Shown here piece by piece: positions 54,414-63,638 of a stretch of DNA of 64,000 nt. Positions within the stretch are counted from its first letter, which is position 1. Every line of letters begins with the position of its first letter. The stretch covers positions 1,178,001 through 1,242,000 of the forward strand of contig CAVVZJ010000001.1 of NCBI GenBank assembly GCA_963752755.1, given 5' to 3'. Under the pieces are notes generated by a model. That model was given only the letters and a program-made list of their open reading frames with translations, searched no databases and was not told the DNA's origin. The translations under genes were made by a program, and so were the position numbers. Source of the DNA: CAVVZJ01 sp963752755 (GTDB lineage: Bacteria; Planctomycetota; Planctomycetia; Isosphaerales; Isosphaeraceae).

Positions 54414-56036
54414 TTAAGGTGATTCCACCTTTCCCTTGCCGTGCAGCTTCTCCGAGGCCTTGCGATACCGCTCGGCCTTCGGGTTCTCAGAATTCCAGCG
54501 TGGGGGTTCGGGGCGGTCGGCGATCATCAGCAGGCCCAGCGCGACGGTCCGCGCGATCCGGGCCATGTTGTCGTAGTCGACCTTCTCCCAGTGGTCGCCG
54601 ACGCCGTGATAGTCTGGGAAAATGTAGCTGACGCAGAGCGTGTGCGCCGGGATGCCGAGATCGGCCAGAGCTTGATTGTCGCTCCGACCGAAGAAGGCAT
54701 CACTGTTGCGCGGATGCTTGAACACGCTCACACCCGTGGCGTCTCCCGCCGCGTGCAGGGTTTCTCCCATGTCGGAGAAGTCGAACCCGGTCAGGGACGC
54801 CCGGCCAAGCTGGGGCCCCTCCGTGTCGTCGGTCCGGCCGACGTGCTCCAGGTTCAGATGGGCCACCGTCTTCTCCAGGGGCACGAGCGGATGCCGGCCG
54901 TAATACCGCGAGCCGAGCAGTCCTTTCTCCTCGCCGAAGAACGTCAGGAAGAGGATGCTCCGCTTCGGCCTCGGCTCGACCCGTGCCAGCGCCCCCGCCA
55001 GTTCGACGACCATCACCGTGCCGCTGCCATCATCGTTCGCCCCGTTGTAGATCCGATCCTCGTTACCCGCCGGACCGACGCCGATGTGGTCGTAATGCCC
55101 CGAGACAACGACATACTCATCCTTCAGCTTCGGGTCCGAGCCCCGGAGCAAGCCGGCCACATTCCGAAGGACGACCGGCCTCTCGACCGGCTCTCCGAGC
55201 GCGAGCGTCGCCGTCCCCGAAACCGGCCCCGCCGGCAAGGCGTCGAGGGCCGCGACGGCGGCGGGATCGTGGACCGTGACGTGCGGCGTTCCTGTGCTTC
55301 CGAGCCTCAGGCCTCCGAAGAGTCCCCGACCTCGATCGGGGTCAATCAGGCGACCCCGGCCGAGGCCCGAGCCCTGCGGGTGGGAGCGGTCGATCTCCAC
55401 GATCAGCGCCGGCTTGAGACTCTGCAACGCGTTCTGCACCGCATTTCGAGACCGGAATGCCTTCAATTGCTCCTCGCGTGTTTCACCAACGACCTTCGGA
55501 AGTTCGATCACCACCGCCTTGCCCGCGACCTGCCCGGCGTCGAGTGCCTTCACGGCCGCCTCGTCGGTCGCGGCGAGTTTCCAGAGCCCCGCATCCCGGA
55601 TGTCGATCGAATCCGTGGCCGGGAGACTGACGCGATCGGCCGGCACGGAGAACGCGGCGTCGCCGACCCGGAGCGTGAGACGGAAGGTCGCCGGATCCGC
55701 CTCGACGACCTTCCAGTGCGCCGTCTGGAAGTAACCCTCGTCGCCCACCGGCTCCAGACCCGCGCGTCGGAACTGAGCCGCGATGTACTCGGCGGCAAGG
55801 TCCAGGCCCCGCGAGGGGGTGTCCCGGCCTTCGAGCAGGTCGGACGCGAGGAAGGAGAGGTGGCCCCGGAGCGAGTCGGCACGGATCGTGTCGAGGGCTG
55901 CAGCACGAGCCGGCGTCAACGGCGAGGACGGCTCCGGTCGATCCTGCCCCCTCACAACGATCGCGGCGAGCAGCAGTGCCGCAAGTATTGAGAGTTTTCG
56001 GGCCTGTCGAGCAAGAGACCTGGGGGAATGGCACAT
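54414..56036 (-). CDS. M28-family zinc aminopeptidase, secreted
   Basis: 540 aa with a signal peptide (LSILAALLLAAIVVRGQDRP). An N-terminal helical part LRGHLSFLASDLLEGRDTPS, RGLDLAAEYIAAQFRRAGLE, then a PA-like insert and the M28 core: YVVVSGHYDHIGVGPAGN (His, Asp), YNGANDDGSGTVMVVELAGA (bridging Asp), ILFLTFFGEEKGLLGSRYYG (Glu-Glu), VAHLNLEHVGRTDD and FPDYHGVGDHWEKVDYDNMA (last His). Full-length and intact; exopeptidase acting outside the cytoplasm. Confidence 0.93.
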   Translation of the reverse strand: MCHSPRSLARQARKLSILAALLLAAIVVRGQDRPEPSSPLTPARAAALDTIRADSLRGHLSFLASDLLEGRDTPSRGLDLAAEYIAAQFRRAGLEPVGDEGYFQTAHWKVVEADPATFRLTLRVGDAAFSVPADRVSLPATDSIDIRDAGLWKLAATDEAAVKALDAGQVAGKAVVIELPKVVGETREEQLKAFRSRNAVQNALQSLKPALIVEIDRSHPQGSGLGRGRLIDPDRGRGLFGGLRLGSTGTPHVTVHDPAAVAALDALPAGPVSGTATLALGEPVERPVVLRNVAGLLRGSDPKLKDEYVVVSGHYDHIGVGPAGNEDRIYNGANDDGSGTVMVVELAGALARVEPRPKRSILFLTFFGEEKGLLGSRYYGRHPLVPLEKTVAHLNLEHVGRTDDTEGPQLGRASLTGFDFSDMGETLHAAGDATGVSVFKHPRNSDAFFGRSDNQALADLGIPAHTLCVSYIFPDYHGVGDHWEKVDYDNMARIARTVALGLLMIADRPEPPRWNSENPKAERYRKASEKLHGKGKVESP

Positions 56037-56305
56037 CGGGTGGGGCCTTCGTGGGAGCGATGAAACAATCCCCTCCCGCGGGGAGAGGGTGGCCGCGGCG
56101 CGGCCGGTTGAGGGTTCCCCGAGCGCCGGTCAAGCGCGTCGCCTCGCCCTTCCCGAACCCGACCGGACGCTTGCAATCCAGGCTCCTACTCTACACGATT
56201 AACCGCGCACACCAACGGCCTTGCCCCCTCAAGGGGCTTCGTCCGCGATTTTCGAGGCCCGGCTCCACCCGGCCTTTGCTGTTCCCCGACGAGGGAGACC
56301 CCACG

Positions 56306-58158
56306 ATGCACCACCGTCCTCTCTTCTTCCTCCTTCTCATCCTCGCCGTCTCCCCCGCCTTCGCGGACGAGCGGCCGAACATCCTCTGGATCACCTGCGA
56401 GGACATTAGCCCCAACCTCGGCTGCTACGGTGACCCTTACGCCGTCACTCCCCACCTCGATCGTCTCGCCACCCAGGGAGTCCGCTACACCCACGCCTTC
56501 GCTCCGATCGGAGTCTGTGCCCCGGCGCGCTCGACGATCATCACCGGCATGTATCCCCCCTCGATCGGCACTCAGCACATGCGCTGTCAGGGTGTGCTGC
56601 CCCGCGAGGCGAAGGAGTTCCCCCGCTACCTGCGCGAGGCCGGCTATTATTGCACGAACAACGTCAAGACCGATTACAACTTCCAGCATCACCCCGACAC
56701 CTGGGACGATTCCAGCCGCCAGGCTCACTGGCGTCATCGCAAGCCCGGTCAGCCCTTCTTTGCCGTCTTCAATTTCACCACCAGCCACGAGAGCCAGATT
56801 CGACTGCCCGAAGACCAGTACCAGAAGCGAACCGCCGACTTCACCCCCGAGCAACGTCACGACCCCGCCAGAGCTCCGATCCCACCCTATCATCCCGACA
56901 CTCCTGAGGTCCGTCGCGACTGGGCCCGATATGCGGACATGATTACCTATATGGACCAGCAGGTCGGCGACCTCCTCCGCCAGCTTGAAGACGATGGCCT
57001 CGCCGACTCCACGATCGTCTTCTTCTACTCCGACCATGGCGCCGGCATGCCCCGGAGCAAGCGCTGGCTCTACGACTCCAGCACGCGAGTCCCCTTCCTT
57101 GTGCGCTTTCCGGACAGGTATGCCGACTGGTCTCCCGGCGCCGCCGGCACAGCCACCGACCGACTCATTCACTTTGTCGATCTCGCCCCCACCGCGCTGA
57201 GCCTCGCTGGCCTGCCCATCCCCGGCCAGATGCAAGGCTCCGCCTTCCTCGGTCCGAGGTCCGACCGGCCCCGGCTCTATGTCCACGGCTTCCGCGACCG
57301 CATGGACGAGCGCTACGACATGCTGCGCTCGGTCCGCGACCAGCGATACAATTATATTCGCAATTATTTACCAAATCTGCCCTGGTTCGGCGGCCAGCAG
57401 TACGTGAGCTACATGTACGAGATGCCCACGATGCAAGTCTGGCAGCGCCTGTCCGACGCCGGAAAGCTGACCGGACCCCAGGCGACCTTCATGGCCGATC
57501 ACAAGCCAACGGAGGAGCTTTACGACACCCAGACTGATCCCTGGGAAATCCACAATCTGGCCGACTCCCCCGAGCACCTCAAGACGCTCGAACGCCTCCG
57601 CGCCGAGTTGCGACGCTGGGAAGCCGAAATCGTGGATCTCGGCTTCCTTCCCGAGCCCGATCTCCGGACCCGATTCGGCTCCGAACCTCCCTACGACGCC
57701 GTCCGCCGCGATCCGTCGCCTTACCCGTTCAACCCCATCCGCGACGCCGCCGAGCTGGCCTCTGCCCGCGACGCCTCCAGGCTCGAAACCTTGACGGATC
57801 TCCTCCGCGACCCTGACCCGGCCGTCCGCTGGTGGGCCGCCAGCGGCCTCGGCATCTCGGTGCGAAGGCGGAGCCGTCTGTCGGCGCACTGAACACCGCT
57901 CTCGAGGACCCCAAGCCCTGGGTCCGCGTGGCTGCTGCCGACGCCCTGACCCGCCTCGACCGCGTGAACGAAGCTCTGCCCACCCTGACCGCCGCCCTCC
58001 ATGACGACGACCCTTGGGTCCGCCTCTGGTCCATCAACATCCTCGATCGACTTGACCTGGCCGCTCGACCAGCCCGTGAGACCATCGCAGCGGCCCGAAA
58101 GGATGAGAATCCCTACGTTGTTCGCGTGGCCGAACGGGCGATGGAAGCCTTCCCCTGA
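56306..58158 (+). CDS. Type I sulfatase with C-terminal HEAT repeats (one frameshift)
   Basis: ATG 56306 follows GAGGGAG; signal peptide RPLFFLLLILAVSPAFADE. Metal site NILWITCEDISPNLGCYGDP, formylglycine motif FAPIGVCAPARSTIITGMYP (C-A-P-A-R, Cys-type), HYDTW-like region FQHHPDTWDDS, DQQVGDLLRQLEDDGLADST, FFYSDHGAGMPRSKRW. The C-terminus ETLTDLLRDPDPAVRWWAAS starts HEAT repeats; a one-base shift near 57860 separates the rest (LEDPKPWVRVAAADALTRLD, LHDDDPWVRLWSINILDRLD), stop 58158. Secreted; needs formylglycine-generating enzyme. Substrate likely a sulfated glycan. Confidence 0.92.
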
Positions 58159-58183
58159 GCCATCCCGAACCTTCCACGACAAT

Positions 58184-58216
58184 GACCCCGCGCGGGCCGA
58201 AGGCCGCTGCGGGGTC
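58184..58216. terminator. Hairpin between convergent sulfatase and DUF1559 genes
   Basis: GACCCCGC at 58184-58191 pairs with GCGGGGTC at 58209-58216, and GGCC elements inside extend the stem. No T run on either side. A terminator for the sulfatase gene or for both convergent genes is plausible. Confidence 0.45.
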
Positions 58217-58326
58217 GTATGCTCGGAACGGGATCTCCAACGCGTCGCGCAATCAGAGCCAACAAAGGCCCTGGCATCAGCATTGGTTGAAACCAGGGCC
58301 GGAGTTGCTGGCAGCGATCGAGCCGA

Positions 58327-59388
58327 TCACTGGTAGCTGTCCGACGAGATGGCCTCGCCGCCAGCCTTGGTTCCCAGCGACCACCAGGTGATAGGGCTGA
58401 TCGAGCTCTTAATGAAGTGGACGCTGCCATCGGCGAAGGAGGCATTGACGCCACCGGGGTGACTGCTGTTGGCGCTGTGGTAGTCACCGAAGTCAGCGCC
58501 ACAGGTAGAGCAGTCAGTCCGACAGGACGACCACTGGTACTGAGTCGAATTCGGGGTCACAATCGTGTTGAAGACTGAGAGTCCCGGCGAGCCGGTTTGC
58601 CAGCGCCAGCCACGGTTCCAGGTCGTCTGGCCCTGGGCATACGCCTGGTTGCAGGACTGGAGAGCTTGCTGGACGGCGGGCATCAGGGTCATCTGGCCGT
58701 TGACCATGATGACCGGGTTGTAAGCACGACCCGAGGTCGCGCCCGAGATGTGGACCGAGCTGCGCCACTGGATCATGGTGGGCTGGTCGTAGCCGACCTG
58801 GGCCTCGGAGTACATAATCGTGTTCGAGGTGCCGTCCTTGACCGTGGCGAGGTCATAAGCCGAGTACTGCGGGGCGAAGATGCCCGTGCTGCTATAGCTC
58901 CAGGGATTCGTAGTTGTTCCCATGCTCATGTAGTAATTATTCATCATCGGCTCACCCCAGCTCGTGGCGTCGTTGCCATCGGAGGGGCAGATGAAGCTGG
59001 CGACCCGGGTACCCCAGACGGTCGTGTTGATCGCCGCTCCCATGCCGTACCAGACGGTCCAGTCGAAGTTGATGGCGTTGTAGATCGGTCGCTGTTCCAG
59101 GAAGGGGAGCAGCATGGCGTGCCCGCTGAAGGTCCCCCAGGTGGTCTGCGTGCCGGGAGCGGAATAGGCGATGGCGGTCCCCATGGGGAACTTGCCGAAG
59201 GCCGAGTGGTAGTTCTGGGCGGCGAGGGCGAGTTGCTTGAGGTTGTTGACGCATTGGGAGCGTCGAGCCGCCTCACGAGCACTCTGCACGGCCGGCAGCA
59301 GAAGAGCGATCAAGACACCGATGATGGCGATGACCACCAACAACTCGATCAGGGTGAAGCCTCGGCGAATGCGTAGCGTACTCAACAT
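58327..59388 (-). CDS. DUF1559 prepilin-like secreted protein
   Basis: Type II secretion pseudopilin-like planctomycete protein of about 353 aa. ATG 59388: MLSTLRIRRGFTLIELLVVI with the prepilin peptidase site RRG/FTLIE, then AIIGVLIALLLPAVQSAREA and ARRSQCVNNLKQLALAAQNY, the family hallmark. DUF1559 body: ICPSDGND, NNYYMSMGTTTNP, TVKDGTSNTIMYSEAQVGYD and the C-terminal HPGGVNASFADGSVHFIKSS. Planctomycetes have dozens of these; role in the envelope or appendages unproven. An IS5-type element begins 47 bases upstream of the start and may have cut its promoter. Confidence 0.95.
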   Translation of the reverse strand: MLSTLRIRRGFTLIELLVVIAIIGVLIALLLPAVQSAREAARRSQCVNNLKQLALAAQNYHSAFGKFPMGTAIAYSAPGTQTTWGTFSGHAMLLPFLEQRPIYNAINFDWTVWYGMGAAINTTVWGTRVASFICPSDGNDATSWGEPMMNNYYMSMGTTTNPWSYSSTGIFAPQYSAYDLATVKDGTSNTIMYSEAQVGYDQPTMIQWRSSVHISGATSGRAYNPVIMVNGQMTLMPAVQQALQSCNQAYAQGQTTWNRGWRWQTGSPGLSVFNTIVTPNSTQYQWSSCRTDCSTCGADFGDYHSANSSHPGGVNASFADGSVHFIKSSISPITWWSLGTKAGGEAISSDSYQ

Positions 59389-59435
59389 GTGTCCGTTCCT
59401 CCACAAGGATCATGGGGTGGGGAATGTTCGTTTGA

Positions 59436-60332
59436 GAGACTGTTCCAAAAGACTCAAGCGGCCGCTTTGGGCGGCCGCTTGTAGCGGAATTTCTTCCGCC
59501 ATCGCGGCGGCCGGGCACGGCGGACCATCCGATGGATCGAGCTGAGCTTGACCATCGCCGCGCTCGTCTCCGGCAGCCGCTCGAAGTCCCGCACCAGCCG
59601 CCGCCACCGCAGCAGGCAGCCGAAGGTCTGCTCGACCACCCACCGCACCTTCAGCGGCTTGAACCCCCGCTCGCCCTCGGGCTTCGAGCTCACCTCCACG
59701 CGGAGCCGGTCCTGGCCCGACAGCCAGGCGTCGAGCCGGGAGTTGCGGTACTTCCGGTCCGCCCACACCACGGCCAGCCGGGGGAACGTCACGGCGGGCA
59801 GACCGGCCAGCAGCCGCGGCGCCGTCGCCCCGTCGTCGAGGTTCGCCGCGGTGACCACGACGATCAGCAGCAACCCCAGCGTGTCGGTGACGATATGTCG
59901 CTTGCGGCCCCGCACCATCTTGCCGCCATCGACGCCGACCTCGGCCCCGCCGTGCGCCGTCTTGGCCGACTGGCTATCGATGCAGGCGCCGCTGGGCGTC
60001 GGCGCGTGCCGAGCTTCGTCCGCACCTCCCCCCGCAACGCGGCGACCAGGGCGTCCCAGGTGCCGTCGGCCTCGAACCGGCGGAAGAAGTTGTAGCAGGT
60101 CTTCCAGTGGGGCAGGTCGTGGGGCAACGCCCGCCAGGAACAGCCCTCGCGGTTGAGGTAGAGCAGGCCATTGATGACCTCGCGCATCTCGTACTTGCGG
60201 GGCCTGCCGCCGGGCTTGGCCTCGGGGATCAGGGAAGCGAGGAGGCGCCACTGGGCGTCGGTCAGGTCGCTGGGGTAGGCTTTGCGTTCCATCCCCCCAA
60301 ACTACAGCCGACGCCCCTTTTGGAACAGACTC
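59436..60332 (-). mobile_element. Second IS5-family type of element (897 bp)
   Basis: Ends GAGACTGTTCCAAAAG and, from the right, GAGTCTGTTCCAAAAG, flanked by TGA at 59433-59435 and 60333-60335 (TNA duplication). Different from copies A and B in both ends and transposase. Confidence 0.93.
59454..60292 (-). pseudogene. IS5-family transposase (one frameshift)
   Basis: ATG 60292: MERKAYPSDLTDAQWRLLAS, LLYLNREGCSWRALPHDLP. A shift near 60000 leads to ACIDSQSAKTAHGG (first Asp), AVVWADRKYRNSRLDAWLSG (second Asp), VRWVVEQTFGCLLRWRRLVR (Glu) and a basic end YKRPPKAAA. IS5 elements of this kind can use programmed frameshifting to join two ORFs, so the break may be natural rather than inactivating. 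Confidence 0.85.
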
Positions 60333-60645
60333 TGAGTGAGACCGGGAACCTGAGAGGGATCACGATCGGCGCGGATCACTCTAGAAGTGCCGCCGGCTCA
60401 CATTTGGTGCGCACGGAGCAAAAAGGGGGGGAGCGGAAGCTGGTCAATCCACGGAGCTTCCGGGGAATCCCGCATTTCCCTCGGTATGGCGTCGAAGAAT
60501 GGAGGCAAAAGTCGAGAGCCGTCCTCTCAGGTTCGAGAGGACGGTCCACTCATCACGCCGACGGTCATGATGGCCCCTTTCGTCAGGCCGAAGCATTCAC
60601 GAGGCATCAGTCGCGAGTTCTAAAATGCTTCGGCTTCACTCCACC
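60333..60645. other. Chromosomal spacer between IS elements, with two hairpins
   Basis: No gene supported; a 78-codon plus ORF (60387-60623) looks random. CCGTCCTCTC at 60519-60528 pairs perfectly with GAGAGGACGG at 60535-60544, and CCGAAGCATT at 60588-60597 with AATGCTTCGG at 60624-60633. Before the insertions this lay in the spacer between the lipoprotein and DUF1559 genes. Confidence 0.6.
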
Positions 60646-60649
60646 CTAG

Positions 60650-62165
60650 TTTTACAGCAGCAGGTATTTCACGCCCTCGTGCCTGGCGTGCCAGGCCTTG
60701 TCATGTGAGGCCTTGGCGATCCTGTTCCGCCCCTCGTGGTAGTCCATCAGGGCGATCGCCTTCTCCACGGTCAGTTCCGCCTCGGAGAACGCCGACCTCA
60801 ACAGCCGCACCGCCCGGTCCAGCGTCAGGCCCTTCGACTTTTTTTCAGACGCAGACGCGTCAACGTCACGAACAGGTGCGCCACCGCCACCAGCGCCATG
60901 TGATGGTGCCACCCCACGTACGCCCGCGTCTCGTACTGCGCCATCCCCAGGTACGTCTTGGCCTCGCCGAAGTATTCCTCCACTCGGTGGCGCGTGCAGG
61001 CGACCAACGCCAGGACCTTCAAGAGCGTCTCGGCCCCGCCGTTGGAGATGTAGTACTTGACCTCGGGGATCGCCTCCAGCGACCGGCGGATCAGCAGCCA
61101 CACCGGTGGCCCCGGCTTCTGGTCGCGCATCGCCCACACCCGCACCGCCGCGAACTCGAACACCAGCGGCCCGCACGCCCCTTCGCGCACCTTCAGGGTC
61201 TGCCAGGCTTCGGCGGGCAGCCCCGCGGCTACCGCGGCCACGGACTTCACACCCTCCCGTGTCGGGCGCTTCGGCGGCTGGCCCCGGCCGCCGTACGCCG
61301 GCACGCACCCGGCCGGGTCCTCGGTCCAGACGGTCGTCGTCACCGGCACCTCGACCACGTACCGCTGCTCCAACTCGTCCATCGCCTCGTGGAAGTGCCC
61401 GGCCTTGCCGTACTCCTCGTCGGCGACCACCCAGTCCAGTCGCGTCTGACCGAGCACGACGACCCCGCGGACCAGTTCGGCAGCGATCCGGGCCTTGGGC
61501 CGGAAGGTCACGTCCTCGGGGAGTGCGCCTTGCCGCGCCGCGCCCGGGCCTCAGGCGTGTCCTCGCACCAGGGCTTGGGCAGGTAGAGCCGGTGGTCCAA
61601 CAGCGCGGCCCCCGCGGGGGTAACGCCGACGAGGAAGACGCCGACCTGGCAGTTGTCTTCCTTGCCGAGCCGGCCGTTGTGCTGCCGGGCCACGCCCGCG
61701 GAGTGTACGCCCTGCTTGGCGAAGGCCGACTCGTCGATGACACCGACGACGCCGGCGGGCGACCCGGCCGCCGAGGGGACCAGCTCGCCGTCGAAGACGG
61801 CCTGGAGTTCAGCCTGGACGTCGTCGTACTGCCAGGGGGCGCTGTTGATGAACTTCTGGAGGCCCGAGACATCGCCGTGGCCGACCAGGAGGGCGATCGG
61901 CTCGACGCTCTTGCGGTCGGGGCAGACCATCAGGCCCTTGACGTAGTCATAGGCATGGTCCTGAGCCTGCTCCTTACCGAAGAGCGGGGCGAACCGCTCG
62001 TGGAAGTCGACCAGTCGCTCGGCCGCGGCGCGCACGTCGTCCGGTGTCATGGAGGCTCCCTCCCGACATGAGGTGTTGGGGCGACGGGCCGGCCGGTCCT
62101 CGCGTGTTCAGTTCCCTATGATTCGATGTTACCAGAAACACCGCGGATTTGCTGCTGCTGTAAAA
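60650..62165 (-). mobile_element. IS701-family element (1,516 bp)
   Basis: Ends TTTTACAGCAGCAG and complement; flanked by CTAG at 60646-60649 and 62166-62169, the YTAR-type 4-bp duplication of IS701. Confidence 0.92.
60652..62050 (-). pseudogene. IS701-family transposase (two frameshifts)
   Basis: ATG 62050: ERLVDFHERFAPLFGKEQAQ, GLMVCPDRKSVEPIALLVGH, VVGVIDESAFAKQGVHSAGV (first Asp), CQVGVFLVGVTPAGAALLDH. Shift near 61525, then RLDWVVADEEYGKAGHFHEA (second Asp), ALVACTRHRVEEYFGEAKTY (Glu), ETRAYVGWHHHMALVAVAHL. A second shift at a run of A near 60840 joins SKGLTLDRAVRLLRSAFSEA. Probably defective unless the shifts are sequence errors. Confidence 0.85.
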
Positions 62166-62168
62166 CTA

Positions 62169-63333
62169 GTGTCCTGAGTCAGAAGTCCGCTCGATAACCT
62201 TGCGCCCTGGCCGTCTGCCCGGTAGAGTCTCCTCAAAGGAGACTCACACATGCCCCGACCGATGGCCGAGCTGACCCTCAGCGACGACGAGAGCAGACCT
62301 TGAAGACCTGGGCCAGCCGACCCAAGAGCACCCAACGCCTGGCCACCCGCGCCCGGATCGTCCTGGCCTGCGCCGAGGGCCTGGACAACAAGGCCGTCGC
62401 CGCCCGCCTGGGCGTCTGCTCGGCCACCGTCGGCACCTGGCGGCGCCGGTTCGTCGAGCGGCGGCTGGAGGGCCTGGCCGACGAGCCCCGGCCGGGCGCC
62501 CCGCGGAAGATCTCCGACGCCGACGTCGAGCGGGTCGTCACCCGGACGCTGGAGACCAAGCCCAAGGCCGCCACCCACTGGAGCACCCGCGGCATGGCCG
62601 AGGCCGAGGGCCTCTCGCAGTCCGCGTCGGGCGGATCTGGCGGGCCTTCGGCCTGAAGCCGCACCGGACCGAGTCGTTCAAGCTCTCGACCGACCCCTAC
62701 TTCGTCGAGAAGGTCCGCGACGTCGTCGGCCTGTACATGAGCCCGCCGGAGCGGGCGATCGTCCTGTGCGTCGACGAGAAGAGCCAGGTCCAGGCCCTGG
62801 ACCGCACCCAGCCGCTGCTGCCGATGACGCCCGGCAAGGGCGAGCGGCCCACCCACGACTACGTCCGCAACGGCACCACCTCGCTGTTCGCGGCGCTGAA
62901 CGTGGCCACCGGCGAGGTGATCGGCCAGTGCCATCGGCGGCACCGGCACCAGGAGTTCCTCAAGTTCCTCAACGAGCTGGATTCCAAGCTGACCCGCGAG
63001 CCGGGCGTCGAGATCCACCTGGTGCTGGACAACTACGGGACGCACAAGACGGCGGCGGTGAAGCGGTGGTTCCTCCGCCACCCCGAGTACCACCTGCACT
63101 TCACGCCGACCAGCGGCTCGTGGCTGAACCTGGTCGAGCGGTTCTTCGGCGAGATCACCGAGAAGCGGATCCGGCGGGGTGCGTTCCGGAGCGTGGCGGC
63201 GTTGGAGGCGGCGATCCGGGAGTACCTGGAGCATCACAACGCCTCCCCCAAGCCATTCCGGTGGACCGCCGACGCCGACCTGATCCTCGACCGCGTCAAG
63301 AAGGTTATTGAACGGACTTCTGACTCAGGACAC
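62169..63333 (+). mobile_element. IS630-family element 2 (1,165 bp)
   Basis: Perfect 20-bp ends GTGTCCTGAGTCAGAAGTCC. Flanked by TA at 62167-62168 and 63334-63335. It sits inside the right-hand CTAG duplication of the IS701 element, so it arrived later. Confidence 0.93.
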
Positions 63334-63336
63334 TAG
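62250..63336 (+). pseudogene. IS630-family transposase 2 (two frameshifts)
   Basis: ATG 62250 (MPRPMAELTLSDDE), shift near 62293, then RLATRARIVLACAEGLDNKA, VAARLGVCSATVGTWRRRFV; shift near 62630; then IVLCVDEKSQVQALDRTQPL (Asp), VEIHLVLDNYGTHKTAAVKR (Asp), TPTSGSWLNLVERFFGEITE (Glu). The stop TAG uses the duplicated target TA. Distinct from IS630 element 1. Confidence 0.88.
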
Positions 63337-63431
63337 GATAGAATGTTCAACACTCAAAATCCCAGGCATCCAGAACGAAAAGAATGTAATCTCGTAACGC
63401 AAAACTCGGGCCATACTCGCCGAATCTCCGA

Positions 63432-63638
63432 TCACTTCGGCTTCGATTTGGGCTGGTTTTTCACGGCCCCCATCATGCCTTTCTGCATCTCCTCCATCTT
63501 CTGCTTGGTGATTTCCTTCGACTCCTCGGTTTGATTCTCCGTGGTGGCTGGCCCGCCACACCCGCTCATCGCGGGCAGGGCGCCGAGGGTCATGGTCAAG
63601 AGCGCTCCGCCGACCACAACAAACCGCTTGGACCGCAT
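63432..63638 (-). CDS. Small lipoprotein, 68 aa
   Basis: ATG 63638 with AGGAGA ten bases upstream. MRSKRFVVVGGALLTMTLGA and lipobox LPAMSGC give a lipoprotein leader; the mature part GGPATTENQTEESKEITKQK then MEEMQKGMMGAVKNQPKSK is charged and helical. Small lipoproteins of this form often neighbour DUF1559 genes in planctomycetes; here the DUF1559 gene lies downstream on the same strand, about 460 bases away once three IS elements are removed. Confidence 0.78.
   Translation of the reverse strand: MRSKRFVVVGGALLTMTLGALPAMSGCGGPATTENQTEESKEITKQKMEEMQKGMMGAVKNQPKSKPK

Noticed and set aside
54441..55991. 516-codon plus ORF opposite the M28 peptidase
   Set aside because: The M28 metal ligands are all on the minus strand.
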